Positions 17,922-26,697 of a stretch of DNA of 64,000 bases are shown here, piece by piece. The notes beneath the pieces are model-generated. The model worked only from the letters and a program-made list of their open reading frames with translations, had not been told where the DNA came from and made no database searches. The DNA comes from Bacillus sp. Marseille-P3661 (GTDB lineage Bacteria > Bacillota > Bacilli > Bacillales > Bacillaceae_J). A program made the translations under genes and the position numbers. The first letter of the stretch is position 1. Each line of letters opens with the position of its first letter. The stretch is taken from contig NZ_LT965953.1 of NCBI RefSeq assembly GCF_900240995.1, positions 1,137,303-1,201,302 of the forward strand, given 5' to 3'.

Positions 17922-19112
17922 ATGGAAATAACCGTCAGACAGGGGGACTCATATTGGTATTATAGTCAACTGTTCCGAATCCCCCTTCGCTTAATTATAG
18001 ATTCAAATCCAAATGTTCAACCGAACCAGTTATATATAGGTCAACGAATTAAAATACCAGGGTTTGTTACTACAAATTATCAAATAAGATCCGGTGATAC
18101 GCTATGGCAGATCGCCGTTAATCGTGGTTTAGCGCTTGACGCGTTGTTTTTGGTTAACCCAAATCTAAATCCACAGCGGCTTCAGATCGGTCAAGTAATT
18201 AGAGTTCCATTAAGGATAACGTGGAGACTTGTAAACGGTAATCAGAATTACGATTATACATTGATGATGGATGATTTAGCTCGATTGAAAAATGTGTATC
18301 CGTTTTTGAGAATACCTGGGATCGGAAATAGCGTTTTGTCACGCACTATTCCAGAAGTTAACATAGGTAATGGAAATAAGAAAGTGCATTATAATGCTTC
18401 TTTTCATGCGAATGAATGGATTACAACCCCCGTTGTCATGACATTTATCAACGATTACTTATTAGCCCTCACAAACCAAACGTCTATTCGTGGTTTGTAT
18501 ATGGCGCCATATTATGATCAGGTTTCTTTATCAATTGTTCCGATGGTAAATCCGGATGGTGTTGAGCTAGTACTAAATGGGCCGCCACAACAAGAACCTT
18601 GGAGAAGTCGAGTTGTTGAAATTAATAATGGCAGTAGAGACTTTTCTGGATGGAAGGCAAATATTCGCGGCGTTGATTTGAATAACCAATATCCTGCGAA
18701 GTGGGAGATTGAGAAAGAACGGAAAGAACAACAACCAGCTCCACGGGATTATCCTGGAGAAAGCCCATTATCCGAACCAGAATCAATTGCGATGGCTGAT
18801 TTAACAAGAAGAAAGAATTTTCATCGTGTATTAGCGTTCCACACTCAAGGTGAGGTGATCTATTGGGGATTTGAAAATCTTGAGCCGCCTGAGGCACGAA
18901 CGATCGTTGAGGAATTTGCACGAGTTAGTGGCTACCGAGCAGTACAAACTGTAGATAGCTATGCCGGTTATAAAGACTGGTTTATCCAGGAATGGAGAAG
19001 GCCAGGTTATACTGTAGAATTAGGCACCGGAGTTAACCCACTACCAATTTCCCAATTCGGAGAAATCTATGAAGAAACGTTAGGAATATTCTTAGCCGGA
19101 TTATATATGTAA
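17922..19112 (+). CDS. LysM-M14 gamma-D-glutamyl-meso-diaminopimelate peptidase
   Basis: 396 residues. Two N-terminal LysM modules (about 3-45 and 51-97; RSGDTLWQIA) bind peptidoglycan. A zinc carboxypeptidase (M14) domain follows, with HxxE in FHANEW, the third zinc ligand in FHTQGEVIYW and catalytic Glu in YTVELGTG. The family includes ENP1 of Lysinibacillus sphaericus and B. subtilis YqgT, which cut the gamma-D-Glu to diaminopimelate bond of stem peptides. There is no signal peptide, as in the sporulation-associated intracellular enzyme. Its ribosome binding site lies in the hairpin described at 17858. Confidence 0.88.
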   Translation: MEITVRQGDSYWYYSQLFRIPLRLIIDSNPNVQPNQLYIGQRIKIPGFVTTNYQIRSGDTLWQIAVNRGLALDALFLVNPNLNPQRLQIGQVIRVPLRITWRLVNGNQNYDYTLMMDDLARLKNVYPFLRIPGIGNSVLSRTIPEVNIGNGNKKVHYNASFHANEWITTPVVMTFINDYLLALTNQTSIRGLYMAPYYDQVSLSIVPMVNPDGVELVLNGPPQQEPWRSRVVEINNGSRDFSGWKANIRGVDLNNQYPAKWEIEKERKEQQPAPRDYPGESPLSEPESIAMADLTRRKNFHRVLAFHTQGEVIYWGFENLEPPEARTIVEEFARVSGYRAVQTVDSYAGYKDWFIQEWRRPGYTVELGTGVNPLPISQFGEIYEETLGIFLAGLYM

Positions 19113-19124
19113 TTAAACTAACAC

Positions 19125-19154
19125 AAACGTGCAAAAATTAGTTTTTGCACGTTT
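19125..19154. terminator. Bidirectional terminator between convergent genes
   Basis: AAACGTGCAAAAA and TTTTTGCACGTTT pair across a 4-base loop. Confidence 0.88.
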
Positions 19155-19160
19155 AAGAAT

Positions 19161-20081
19161 TTATCGATGTTGAGTATACCTTGTGTTTTTAGTGATGCTC
19201 TGAAGAGTCTTGTATTGATGCTCTGATAGCTCGTTCAGCGTAACAGCGTTAATATTTTCAGTTAATTGTTCCAAACGACTTGCACCAGGGATAATGGTTG
19301 CTACAGTAGAATTGTATAAAGGGTACTGTAGTCCCATACTAGTAATCGTTTGGGGAGGGTGAGTTAGTTCTCTAATTTTTTTATTAATATCTACAATTTC
19401 ATCGTAAGTATAATCAAGATATCCCTTTTGAATAATCTTATCCGTTGTCTTTTCAGCTAACTGTTCAGTTAGTAAGCCTTTTGCCAAAGGTCCACGTGCA
19501 ATAACGCTAATGTTATTTTCTTTTAGTAGGGTGAAAAATTCTTCAGGGCGTCGGTCCAGCAAACTATACTGCATCATGACGCTCACCGCATTAGACTTTT
19601 TTATGAATTCTTTAATTACATTGGGCCTAATCGATGAAATTCCATAGTAGCGGATAAGTCCCTCTTTTTTTAGTTCTTCAAATGCTGCAATCGTTTCATC
19701 AATTGAATCTTCAATTGTTCCACCATGCAATTGGTACAAGTCAATATAATCTGTATGTAGACGACGAAGACTTTCCTTAACCGCTGCTTTTATATACTCT
19801 CTAGAAGGATCCCAGTACCAGCCATTTTTATCTTCATTCCATCTATTGCCGACCTTCGTTGCAATAATTACATCATTGCGACGATCTTTAATGGCTTTAC
19901 CAACTATTTCTTCATTTAGACCGTAGTCATAGAGATCAGCCGTATCTAAAAAATTTACTCCCCTTTTCAGAGCCTCATGGATAATTGAAATGCCCTTTGT
20001 AACGTTTGAACTAAGTGACATACAACCGAGCCCTATTTCGCTAACGTATAAATCGGACGAACCTAACCGATTTTTTTTCAT
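19161..20081 (-). CDS. yqkF: Aldo/keto reductase, YqkF-like
   Basis: 306 residues with the family start LGSSDLYVSEIGLGCMS, the catalytic DTADLYDYG tyrosine region, a lysine in ATKVGNR, and IDLYQLHG. It is a TIM-barrel NADPH oxidoreductase of unknown substrate. AGGGGGACAACT precedes ATG 20081. Its place between the yqkE region and nudF matches B. subtilis yqkF. Confidence 0.87.
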   Translation of the reverse strand: MKKNRLGSSDLYVSEIGLGCMSLSSNVTKGISIIHEALKRGVNFLDTADLYDYGLNEEIVGKAIKDRRNDVIIATKVGNRWNEDKNGWYWDPSREYIKAAVKESLRRLHTDYIDLYQLHGGTIEDSIDETIAAFEELKKEGLIRYYGISSIRPNVIKEFIKKSNAVSVMMQYSLLDRRPEEFFTLLKENNISVIARGPLAKGLLTEQLAEKTTDKIIQKGYLDYTYDEIVDINKKIRELTHPPQTITSMGLQYPLYNSTVATIIPGASRLEQLTENINAVTLNELSEHQYKTLQSITKNTRYTQHR

Positions 20082-20154
20082 AGTTGTCCCCCTAACGGTA
20101 GTAAGTAAAAAAGGTGCTTTATAGACAGCACCTAACTTATGTTCTTAGTATATA

Positions 20155-20310
20155 TTAATCAGAGTCTAGTTGTCTTTTTTCATGTTTTAACATGTTAGTA
20201 TGCTCCGTCGGTGGTGTAACCTCTGTCGAGAACTCCACACTTCTTATTCGATCTTCAAAAAATTCTTTTCTTTCGCTTATAGGTACTTTTTCGTTAGAAT
20301 CTTTTTTCAT
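20155..20310 (-). CDS. Small hypothetical protein (51 aa)
   Basis: The ATG at 20310 follows AGGGAGAC at proper spacing. The product is hydrophilic and highly charged (MKKDSNEKVPISERKEFF at the start; KHEKRQLDSD at the end) with no membrane segment. No family recognised. It lies between the aldo/keto reductase and mciZ genes, all on the minus strand. Confidence 0.5.
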   Translation of the reverse strand: MKKDSNEKVPISERKEFFEDRIRSVEFSTEVTPPTEHTNMLKHEKRQLDSD

Positions 20311-20383
20311 AATTTAGTCTCCCTAGTACGTATTGTTATGAATCAAGGCTTTAAGCTATAAGGAAGGACTAAAAAATCATTCC

Positions 20384-20644
20384 TTACATACGTTTATTGT
20401 TTGATGGAAATAGTAAATAATAATTGGTGAGTTTTGGTACTTTTTGTTTTGACATAATAATCGTAAAGGAATTCATATCATGTGTTAGTGCGCAAGGAGA
20501 TTTCTTAGTTGTCTTTTGATTATTATACGAAAGGAATTCGTGAACCGTCTCATGTTGATTGTTATACTCTCGTAGCTTTGCGATTATATCTTTAGCTTTA
20601 CCAACCATCTTCAATCCATTTTCCTGAACATATACTTTTAACAT
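20384..20644 (-). CDS. mciZ: MciZ-like inhibitor of Z-ring formation, with a C-terminal extension
   Basis: 86 residues. The first about 40 (KVYVQ..GLKMVGKAKDIIAKLREY..VHEFLS) align by eye with B. subtilis MciZ (40 residues, VGKAWEIRAKLKEY core), which binds the FtsZ C-terminal domain and blocks Z-rings in the mother cell. The conserved neighbourhood, beside nudF, supports this. AGGAGG stands before ATG 20644. Residues about 42-86 (KTTKKSPCALTHDMNSF and onward) have no counterpart in the B. subtilis peptide. They could be a genuine extension or a loss of the ancestral stop. A SigE promoter would be expected but was not resolved. Confidence 0.72.
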   Translation of the reverse strand: MLKVYVQENGLKMVGKAKDIIAKLREYNNQHETVHEFLSYNNQKTTKKSPCALTHDMNSFTIIMSKQKVPKLTNYYLLFPSNNKRM

Positions 20645-20746
20645 ATCTAAAAACCTCCTATGGGCCTGTTAATTACTAGATTAATGAATCGTATGATAGA
20701 CTTTATGATAGAAACAGATCAAATAGAACAGAGGTGCATAAAAAAA

Positions 20747-21301
20747 ATGGATCATTTAAAAGAAAATACTATATCATCGAAATCGATCTATAAAGGTAGA
20801 GTTATCGATATTTATTTAGAGGAAGTAGAATTACCAAATGGAAGTACAAGTACTAGAGAAATTGTTAAACATCCTGGAGCAGTAGCGATTATAGCCCTTA
20901 CTTCTGAAGGGAAACTAGTTCTAGTACGTCAATTTAGAAAACCGCTAGAACAGGTCATATATGAAATTCCTGCTGGAAAACTAGAGCCGGGTGAAGAACC
21001 AAATGAATGTGCAAAAAGGGAACTTGAAGAAGAAACAGGATATACATCGGAATCTATTAAAGCAATTCAATCCTTTTATACCTCACCCGGATTTGCTGAT
21101 GAATTAGTACATATATTTTATACCGACCAACTAAAAAAGCTTGATAACTCTAGAGGTTTGGATGATGATGAGTTTTTAGATTTAATAGAAGTGTCAATTG
21201 AAGAGGCAGTGAAATTAATTGAAGATAAAAAAATATATGATGCAAAAACAGTTTATGCAGTCCAATATCTTCAATTAAAAAAATGTCAGGGGATATTATG
21301 A
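20747..21301 (+). CDS. nudF: ADP-ribose pyrophosphatase, Nudix family
   Basis: 184 residues. It hydrolyses ADP-ribose to AMP and ribose 5-phosphate. The Nudix box GKLEPGEEPNECAKRELEEE (GX5EX7REUXEE) lies at about residues 74-93, continuing into TGYT. ATG 20747 is chosen over an upstream in-frame start at 20660 because AGAGGTG precedes it. Its stop overlaps the start of the PHP gene (ATGA), so the two are translationally coupled. Confidence 0.93.
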   Translation: MDHLKENTISSKSIYKGRVIDIYLEEVELPNGSTSTREIVKHPGAVAIIALTSEGKLVLVRQFRKPLEQVIYEIPAGKLEPGEEPNECAKRELEEETGYTSESIKAIQSFYTSPGFADELVHIFYTDQLKKLDNSRGLDDDEFLDLIEVSIEEAVKLIEDKKIYDAKTVYAVQYLQLKKCQGIL

Positions 21302-22494
21302 ACAATTATTACGTAGACCTACACATTCACATTGGACGAACGAAATCAGGTCGCCCTGTTAAAATTACAGGATCGAAATCGTTGACTTTGGAAAATATAC
21401 TGTATGAAGCATCTTTTATTAAAGGTATGGATATGGTGGGAGTTATCGACTGTCATGTTCCTGAAGTTTTGCAGGAGCTCATGGAGTTAATAGATTCGGG
21501 GAAGGTGCAGGTTGAATCTGGTGGTGGCTTGCGCTTTTCAAATGTTACTCTCATCTTAGGTTCGGAAATTGAAATAAATGACCAACAATGTAATGGCCCG
21601 TTACATGTGTTAGCTTACATGCCAACCGTTGAAAAAATGCAACATTTTAGTGATTGGTTATCAAAACGTATGAAAAATATAACGTTAAGTACACAGCGTT
21701 TATATGAAACCGGAATGAATCTACAAAAAAAAGTAAAAGAGTGTTCAGGGTTGTTTATACCTGCGCATGTATTTACTCCACATAAAAGTTTATATGGTAG
21801 TGGAGTGCAGCAGTCATTAACAGAGGTGTTTGATCCTTCAAATATAGATGGAATAGAGTTGGGGCTTAGTTCAAATACCGAAATGGCTGATCAAATAACA
21901 GAATTGCATTCATATACTTTTGTATCTAATTCCGATGCGCATTCACTTGGAAAAATAGCAAGGGAATATCAAATTATGAAGATGGAACATCCGTCATTTG
22001 ACGAGTTGAAGTCAGTTCTCCATCAAAAAGGTGATCGGAGAATTGTTGCAAATTATGGGCTAGATCCGCGCTTAGGAAAATATCATCGAACAACATGCGA
22101 AAAATGCTTTACACGAATGGACAACGAAGAAAACTGTCCTCATTGTGGGCATCATCGAGTTGTAAAAGGGGTATATGAAAGGTTACAGGAAATAAAAGCC
22201 GGCAACAAGCAGCTTGAGGTTTCTCATAAGCCTGAACGCCCACCTTATGTACATCAAGTACCATTAGACTTTATTCCGAAACTAGGTCCAAAAACATTAG
22301 AAAAGTTACGAGACCATTTCGGTACAGATATGAATATTATCCATAACGTTCCAGAGCAGCAGTTAAAACAAATTGTCCCAAGCATTGTTGCAGATATGAT
22401 TTTATTAGCAAGAGCAGGAAGAATATCAATGACATCGGGTGGGGGTGGACGTTACGGTAAAGTAGTGATTAATTCAGATCCCGAAAATAAATAG
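21298..22494 (+). CDS. PHP-domain protein of the endonuclease Q / YqxK family
   Basis: 398 residues. The N-terminal PHP phosphoesterase domain shows YVDLHIHIG and later metal ligands (GSEIEI, PAHVFTPH, SNSDAHS). A four-cysteine zinc finger (CEKCFTRMDNEENCPHC, about 264-280) and a helix-hairpin-helix region (FIPKLGPKTLEKL) follow. EndoQ enzymes cut DNA 5' to deaminated bases. Full length is retained here. It starts at ATG 21298 inside the nudF stop. It may serve repair of uracil or hypoxanthine; activity is inferred from the family. Confidence 0.85.
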   Translation: MNNYYVDLHIHIGRTKSGRPVKITGSKSLTLENILYEASFIKGMDMVGVIDCHVPEVLQELMELIDSGKVQVESGGGLRFSNVTLILGSEIEINDQQCNGPLHVLAYMPTVEKMQHFSDWLSKRMKNITLSTQRLYETGMNLQKKVKECSGLFIPAHVFTPHKSLYGSGVQQSLTEVFDPSNIDGIELGLSSNTEMADQITELHSYTFVSNSDAHSLGKIAREYQIMKMEHPSFDELKSVLHQKGDRRIVANYGLDPRLGKYHRTTCEKCFTRMDNEENCPHCGHHRVVKGVYERLQEIKAGNKQLEVSHKPERPPYVHQVPLDFIPKLGPKTLEKLRDHFGTDMNIIHNVPEQQLKQIVPSIVADMILLARAGRISMTSGGGGRYGKVVINSDPENK

Positions 22495-22678
22495 AAGAGT
22501 TCTTATTGATTAAAATTGTTTGCAGAAAGAGAGTCATAGATTCAATTAATCCTCATAGAATAAAAATAAAAGATTTGCTAGTAGAAATTATGTACTGTTG
22601 GTAAGGTGTAACTTCCCAAATTGCCACAGTATAAAACCACTACAAGTACTTGTGTTTTTATTGAGGAGGATATGTTGC

Positions 22679-23320
22679 ATGAATCGTCAAATAAAATCTT
22701 CTGTCATTATTCATCTACGGGAGAATTCTTCTATTTATTTATTTACTACAGTACTATTTTTAATTGGGGTTATTTTTGGTGCAATTATCGTTAACAGCCT
22801 TAACTTTTTACAAAAAGAAGACCTATATTACTACTTAAGTCGTTTTTTTGGACAAGTGTCAAATGGCGAGTTTGCAAATTCAGCTCTCATGTTTAAACAA
22901 AGCTTTATGCACTATGCAAAATATGTCGGGCTTATGTGGATTTTAGGATTATCAATTATTGGCTTACCTATTATATTGATATTGTTGTTCTTAAAAGGGG
23001 TTGTTGTTGGATTTACAGTTGGATTTTTAGTAAATCAAATTGGGTGGTATGGTTTCCTATTATCCTTTGTATCGGTAATGCCACAAAATATTATCTTAGT
23101 CCCTGCTTTTATATTTCTAGGAGCAGCAGCGATAACATTCTCATTGAAGATGATTCGGCAACAATTTGTGAAAAAGGTAAATGATCCGATTTTCCCGCAT
23201 TTCGTACGATATTCTTTATTAATGTCTGGTATACTATTGATAATAGGCCTAGCGTCTATGTTTGAAGCATATGTTTCTCCTACTTTAATGAAAAGTGTGG
23301 TTGAGATGATATATAATTAG
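22679..23320 (+). CDS. spoIIM: Stage II sporulation protein M
   Basis: 213 residues, about the B. subtilis length (215). It is an integral membrane protein with about five helices (for example 26-47, 83-106, 109-132, 145-160, 180-200). In B. subtilis it forms the DMP complex with SpoIID and SpoIIP, which degrades septal peptidoglycan for engulfment. The start at ATG 22679 follows GAGGAGGA. Its place just upstream of fur is conserved. A perfect ACAAGTACTTGT palindrome at 22642-22653 precedes it; its role is unknown. Confidence 0.9.
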   Translation: MNRQIKSSVIIHLRENSSIYLFTTVLFLIGVIFGAIIVNSLNFLQKEDLYYYLSRFFGQVSNGEFANSALMFKQSFMHYAKYVGLMWILGLSIIGLPIILILLFLKGVVVGFTVGFLVNQIGWYGFLLSFVSVMPQNIILVPAFIFLGAAAITFSLKMIRQQFVKKVNDPIFPHFVRYSLLMSGILLIIGLASMFEAYVSPTLMKSVVEMIYN

Positions 23321-23385
23321 AATAATTATTACCATTAATTTAGTATTATTCTAATTTGACACCTTTTTCGATTATGATTTATAAT
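23317..23385 (+). promoter_or_regulatory. fur promoter with two Per boxes
   Basis: -35 TTGACA (23356-23361) and -10 TATAAT (23380-23385) are 18 bp apart. TTAGAATAATTATTA (23317-23331) matches the PerR consensus TTATAATNATTATAA at 13 of 14 defined positions. TTAGTATTATTCTAA (23340-23354) matches at 11 of 14 and abuts the -35. The outer halves ATTAGAATAAT and ATTATTCTAAT also form an 11-bp inverted repeat. PerR control of fur is known in B. subtilis. Confidence 0.8.
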
Positions 23386-23418
23386 AGTAGAGGATAATTG
23401 AGGGAGGGACTCTTTACA

Positions 23419-23883
23419 ATGGAGAAACGAATAGAAAGAATAAAGAAACAGCTACATTCTCAGAGCTATAAATTAACACCACAACGAGAAGCTACAGTTC
23501 GAGTACTCTTAGAACATGAAGAGGATCATCTAAGTGCTGAAGATGTTTATCTCCTTGTAAAAGAAAAGTCTCCTGAAATAGGGCTTGCAACAGTTTACCG
23601 CACGTTAGAATTGTTAACAGAATTGAAAATTGTTGATAAAATAAATTTTGGCGATGGAGTTTCGCGTTATGATTTACGGAAGGAAGGAGCTGCACATTTT
23701 CATCACCATTTAGTTTGTATGGAGTGTGGAGCAGTTGATGAAATTCAGGAAGACTTACTTGGTGAAGTAGAAAAGATTGTTGAAAGAGATTGGGATTTTA
23801 AGATAAGAGATCATCGCTTAACATTCCATGGTATTTGCCGTCGTTGTTCCCATAAAGATCAGGAAACAAATGATAAAGCATAA
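23419..23883 (+). CDS. fur: Ferric uptake regulator
   Basis: 154 residues. Iron-responsive DNA-binding repressor: an N-terminal winged helix (KLTPQREATVRVLLEHEEDH, then GLATVYRTLELL) and a C-terminal dimer/metal domain with HFHHHLVCMECG and GICRRCS, the two structural CXXC pairs. ATG 23419 is chosen because GGGAGGGAC precedes it; upstream in-frame codons lack a site. It is transcribed from the Per-box promoter described at 23317. Confidence 0.95.
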   Translation: MEKRIERIKKQLHSQSYKLTPQREATVRVLLEHEEDHLSAEDVYLLVKEKSPEIGLATVYRTLELLTELKIVDKINFGDGVSRYDLRKEGAAHFHHHLVCMECGAVDEIQEDLLGEVEKIVERDWDFKIRDHRLTFHGICRRCSHKDQETNDKA

Positions 23884-23912
23884 TGAATTTATAAAATGAT
23901 TTATATATAGTA

Positions 23913-23954
23913 AACGACCTTCCTCAAGTTTATAGAGGAAGGTCGTTCTTTTCT
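23913..23954 (+). terminator. Terminator of fur
   Basis: AACGACCTTCCTC and GAGGAAGGTCGTT form a perfect 13-bp stem followed by CTTTTCT. Confidence 0.92.
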
Positions 23955-24048
23955 AGAAGTACCAAGATACACATGTTATAATTGTTCTAATAAATTGCAG
24001 TTATAAATTAATGTTGACCAATGTATGAAAGAGGGGGGATGGATAGAA

Positions 24049-26199
24049 ATGGTTGCCCACGATAATTCAAAAAAGAAAAAAAAATCACATATATCATTCC
24101 GCTTAAACTTTTTATTCTTTGCAGTCTTTTTATTATTTTCTGTAGTGATATTAAGATTAGGTGTTGTACAGATTGTGAATGGAGAAGAATATAAGCGTGA
24201 ACTTGAGCGAACAGAAAACATAATTGTTAAAAATCCAGTACCGCGTGGAAAAATTTATGACCGGAAGGCAAGGACAATCGTAGATAATGCACCAGTTAAT
24301 GCGATTGTATATTCTCGATTACCTGGGACATCACAAGAAGAGCGGCTCGATGTAGCAACCAAATTGGCTCAATATATTGACATGCCTATTGATGATATTT
24401 CAGATCAACATGAGCGGGATTTGAAAGATTATTGGATCATTAAGTTTCCAGAAAAAGCAAAAGAAAAATATACAGACGAAGAGCTTAAAAACTTAACAGA
24501 TAGTGAGCTTTATGCACTACAGCTAGAACGGATAACAAAAGAAGATTTAGCTGTTTTTACACCAGACGAGTTGGAAGTATTTAAAATTAAGCGCGAATTG
24601 GACCGCGGTTATGATCTAACTTTGAACATTGTAAAAAACAATGTACCACAAGAAGAATTTGCTGTTGTAAGTGAACACTTAAGTGAACTCCCAGGTATTG
24701 ATATCATGACAAATTGGGATCGCTTATATCTTTTTGGCTCAACATTCCAATCTATTTTAGGTAATGTTTCCAATGGCTTGCCTGCAGAGAAGATGGATTA
24801 TTATTTAGCTCGAGGTTATAATCGAAACGATAGAATTGGTTCTAGCTACATTGAAGAGCAATATGAAGATGTATTAAAAGGGACAAAGGAAGAAGTAAGA
24901 TATCTAACAAATAAATCAGGGAAAGTAATTGAGTCTGAAACAGAAGTCGTATCAACGGGGCAAAGAGGTCAGGATCTAGTTTTAACAATAGATATGGAGC
25001 TTCAACAGCGGGTTGAAAAGATTATCGAAGAAGAATTAATGAGCGCAAAAAGAACGGGAAACAATTATTTATTAGACCGTGCTTTTGTTGTCATGATGAA
25101 TCCCAAAACTGGTGAAGTTTTATCGCTAGCAGGTAAAATGTTAAATGATAAAGGTGAATTATTAGACTATGCAATTGGTACAATGACCAGCCAATACGAG
25201 ATGGGATCTGCAGTTAAAGGCGCAACGATATTAACTGGTTATGAAACAGGTGCGATTCAACCTGGAACATATTTAGTCGATGAACCTTTGAGGATAAAAG
25301 GGACCCCATTAACAGGCTCGTACCAAAGAATGGGGAGAATTAACGACCTAACTGCATTGAGGAAGTCTTCGAACGTATATATGTTTAAGACGACCATAAA
25401 TATGGCAAATGCAGTCTATCGGCCAAATGAGACACTGAATATTCAGCCTGAATATTTCGATACAATGAGATATTATTTTAGTCAATTTGGGTTAGGTGTT
25501 AAAACAGGCATCGATTTACCAAACGAGTCTAGTGGTATCGTAGGTAAAGAATTTACGCCAGGTTTACTACTATTTTTAAGCATTGGACAGTACGATGGCT
25601 ATACACCGCTGCAAATGGCTCAGTATGTTTCGACAATTGCGAATGGCGGGTACCGGATGAAACCGTTAATTGTCAAAGAAATTAGACAACCTAGCAATGA
25701 ACTAGAATTAGGTAATGTACAATATCAATTTAATCCACAGGTTTTAAATCGCATTGATATGAAAGATGAATATATAAAACGTGTTCAAGAAGGATTTCGT
25801 CAGGTGTACCAAGAGCCTGGCGGAACAGCATACACCTATTTTCATGACGCAACATATAATCCTGCTGGTAAAACAGGAACAGCACAAAGTCGTTACTATG
25901 GGCCTAAACGGGAATATTATGGAAAAAACACTTATAATTTAACCTTAGTTGGATACGCACCGTTTGATAATCCGGAAGTAGCCTTTTCAGTTGTAGTGCC
26001 TTGGGTGGGTACGGATAAGCATGCGATTAATAAATACATTGGCCGTCGCATTATGGATGCCTATTTTGAATTGAAAACAACAAAAACAGAAACAACTCAA
26101 ATTCAAACTAATCCACAAACTCAACCACCGGTCGATCCACAAGCAGAACAGCAAGAAGGATTAATTGAAGGGAATATGGGTATACCTAATGGTCAATAA
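24049..26199 (+). CDS. Class B penicillin-binding protein (transpeptidase)
   Basis: 716 residues. A short cytoplasmic lysine-rich tail precedes one membrane helix (about 18-40). Then come a PBP dimerisation domain and a transpeptidase domain with SxxK in [12 protein letters not shown] in KSSNVYM and KTG in AGKTGTAQ. It ends in a Gln/Pro-rich tail. It cross-links peptidoglycan, probably during elongation, and resembles PbpA/PbpH of B. subtilis; which one cannot be decided by eye. ATG 24049 follows GAGGGGGG at 10 bases. It is flanked by terminators, so monocistronic. Confidence 0.88.
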   Translation: MVAHDNSKKKKKSHISFRLNFLFFAVFLLFSVVILRLGVVQIVNGEEYKRELERTENIIVKNPVPRGKIYDRKARTIVDNAPVNAIVYSRLPGTSQEERLDVATKLAQYIDMPIDDISDQHERDLKDYWIIKFPEKAKEKYTDEELKNLTDSELYALQLERITKEDLAVFTPDELEVFKIKRELDRGYDLTLNIVKNNVPQEEFAVVSEHLSELPGIDIMTNWDRLYLFGSTFQSILGNVSNGLPAEKMDYYLARGYNRNDRIGSSYIEEQYEDVLKGTKEEVRYLTNKSGKVIESETEVVSTGQRGQDLVLTIDMELQQRVEKIIEEELMSAKRTGNNYLLDRAFVVMMNPKTGEVLSLAGKMLNDKGELLDYAIGTMTSQYEMGSAVKGATILTGYETGAIQPGTYLVDEPLRIKGTPLTGSYQRMGRINDLTALRKSSNVYMFKTTINMANAVYRPNETLNIQPEYFDTMRYYFSQFGLGVKTGIDLPNESSGIVGKEFTPGLLLFLSIGQYDGYTPLQMAQYVSTIANGGYRMKPLIVKEIRQPSNELELGNVQYQFNPQVLNRIDMKDEYIKRVQEGFRQVYQEPGGTAYTYFHDATYNPAGKTGTAQSRYYGPKREYYGKNTYNLTLVGYAPFDNPEVAFSVVVPWVGTDKHAINKYIGRRIMDAYFELKTTKTETTQIQTNPQTQPPVDPQAEQQEGLIEGNMGIPNGQ

Positions 26200-26236
26200 A
26201 AAATTAGAAAGGGCTTGCAGCCCTTTCTAATTTTTA
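26200..26236 (+). terminator. Terminator of the PBP gene
   Basis: AAATTAGAAAGGGCT and AGCCCTTTCTAATTT pair across TGC, then TT-rich sequence. Confidence 0.9.
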
Positions 26237-26334
26237 TGTAACATAGTTTATTGCAGACGTAGTCAAATTCTGTTCAGCTTTTTAGGATCTTTTAATCGAA
26301 AGATAAAGATACTTATTAAATAGCGTGGACATGC

Positions 26335-26363
26335 TTGACGTCTTATTTTTAAACTGATATGAT
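26335..26363 (+). promoter_or_regulatory. SigA promoter of the T-box-glyS unit
   Basis: TTGACG (26335-26340) and TATGAT (26358-26363) are separated by 17 bp. Transcription should begin about 26370, just before the T-box leader. Confidence 0.75.
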
Positions 26364-26379
26364 AACTTCAAATTAATAT

Positions 26380-26623
26380 TAAACGTTGAAGGATAAATAG
26401 TAGCTGAAGAATTTCTTTCCAAGCGAACTAGGGAGGGTGCGAGCCTAGTAAGAAACTCAGTGAAACGGCAATCTGGAGTTTGTTGATAAAGTGGGTACAT
26501 AATGGTTCTAGCGGGTTAAGACTTCCATCTTAACTGCCCCTTAATGTATCAACTAGGGTGGAACCGCGGGATTAAAACTCTCGTCCCTAGGCTAAATTGC
26601 AGCCTAGGGATGAGAGTTTTTTT
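26380..26623 (+). ncRNA. T-box riboswitch, glycine type
   Basis: It contains the T-box sequence AGGGTGGAACCGCGGG (26555-26570) and a following terminator: AAACTCTC..CCCTAGGCT with AGCCTAGGG..GAGAGTTT and a T run (26574-26623). Stem I holds the distal-loop motif AGGGTGCGAGCCT. A GGC triplet at 26467-26469, in the position expected for the specifier, would read tRNA-Gly. Uncharged tRNA-Gly should favour the antiterminator and allow glyS expression. Confidence 0.93.
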
Positions 26624-26697
26624 ATATTATCAGTATTTAGGTGATAGTATAAAGTGGGTTCTCTAAATAACTTTAAACTTAAGGAGTGACACTAGGA

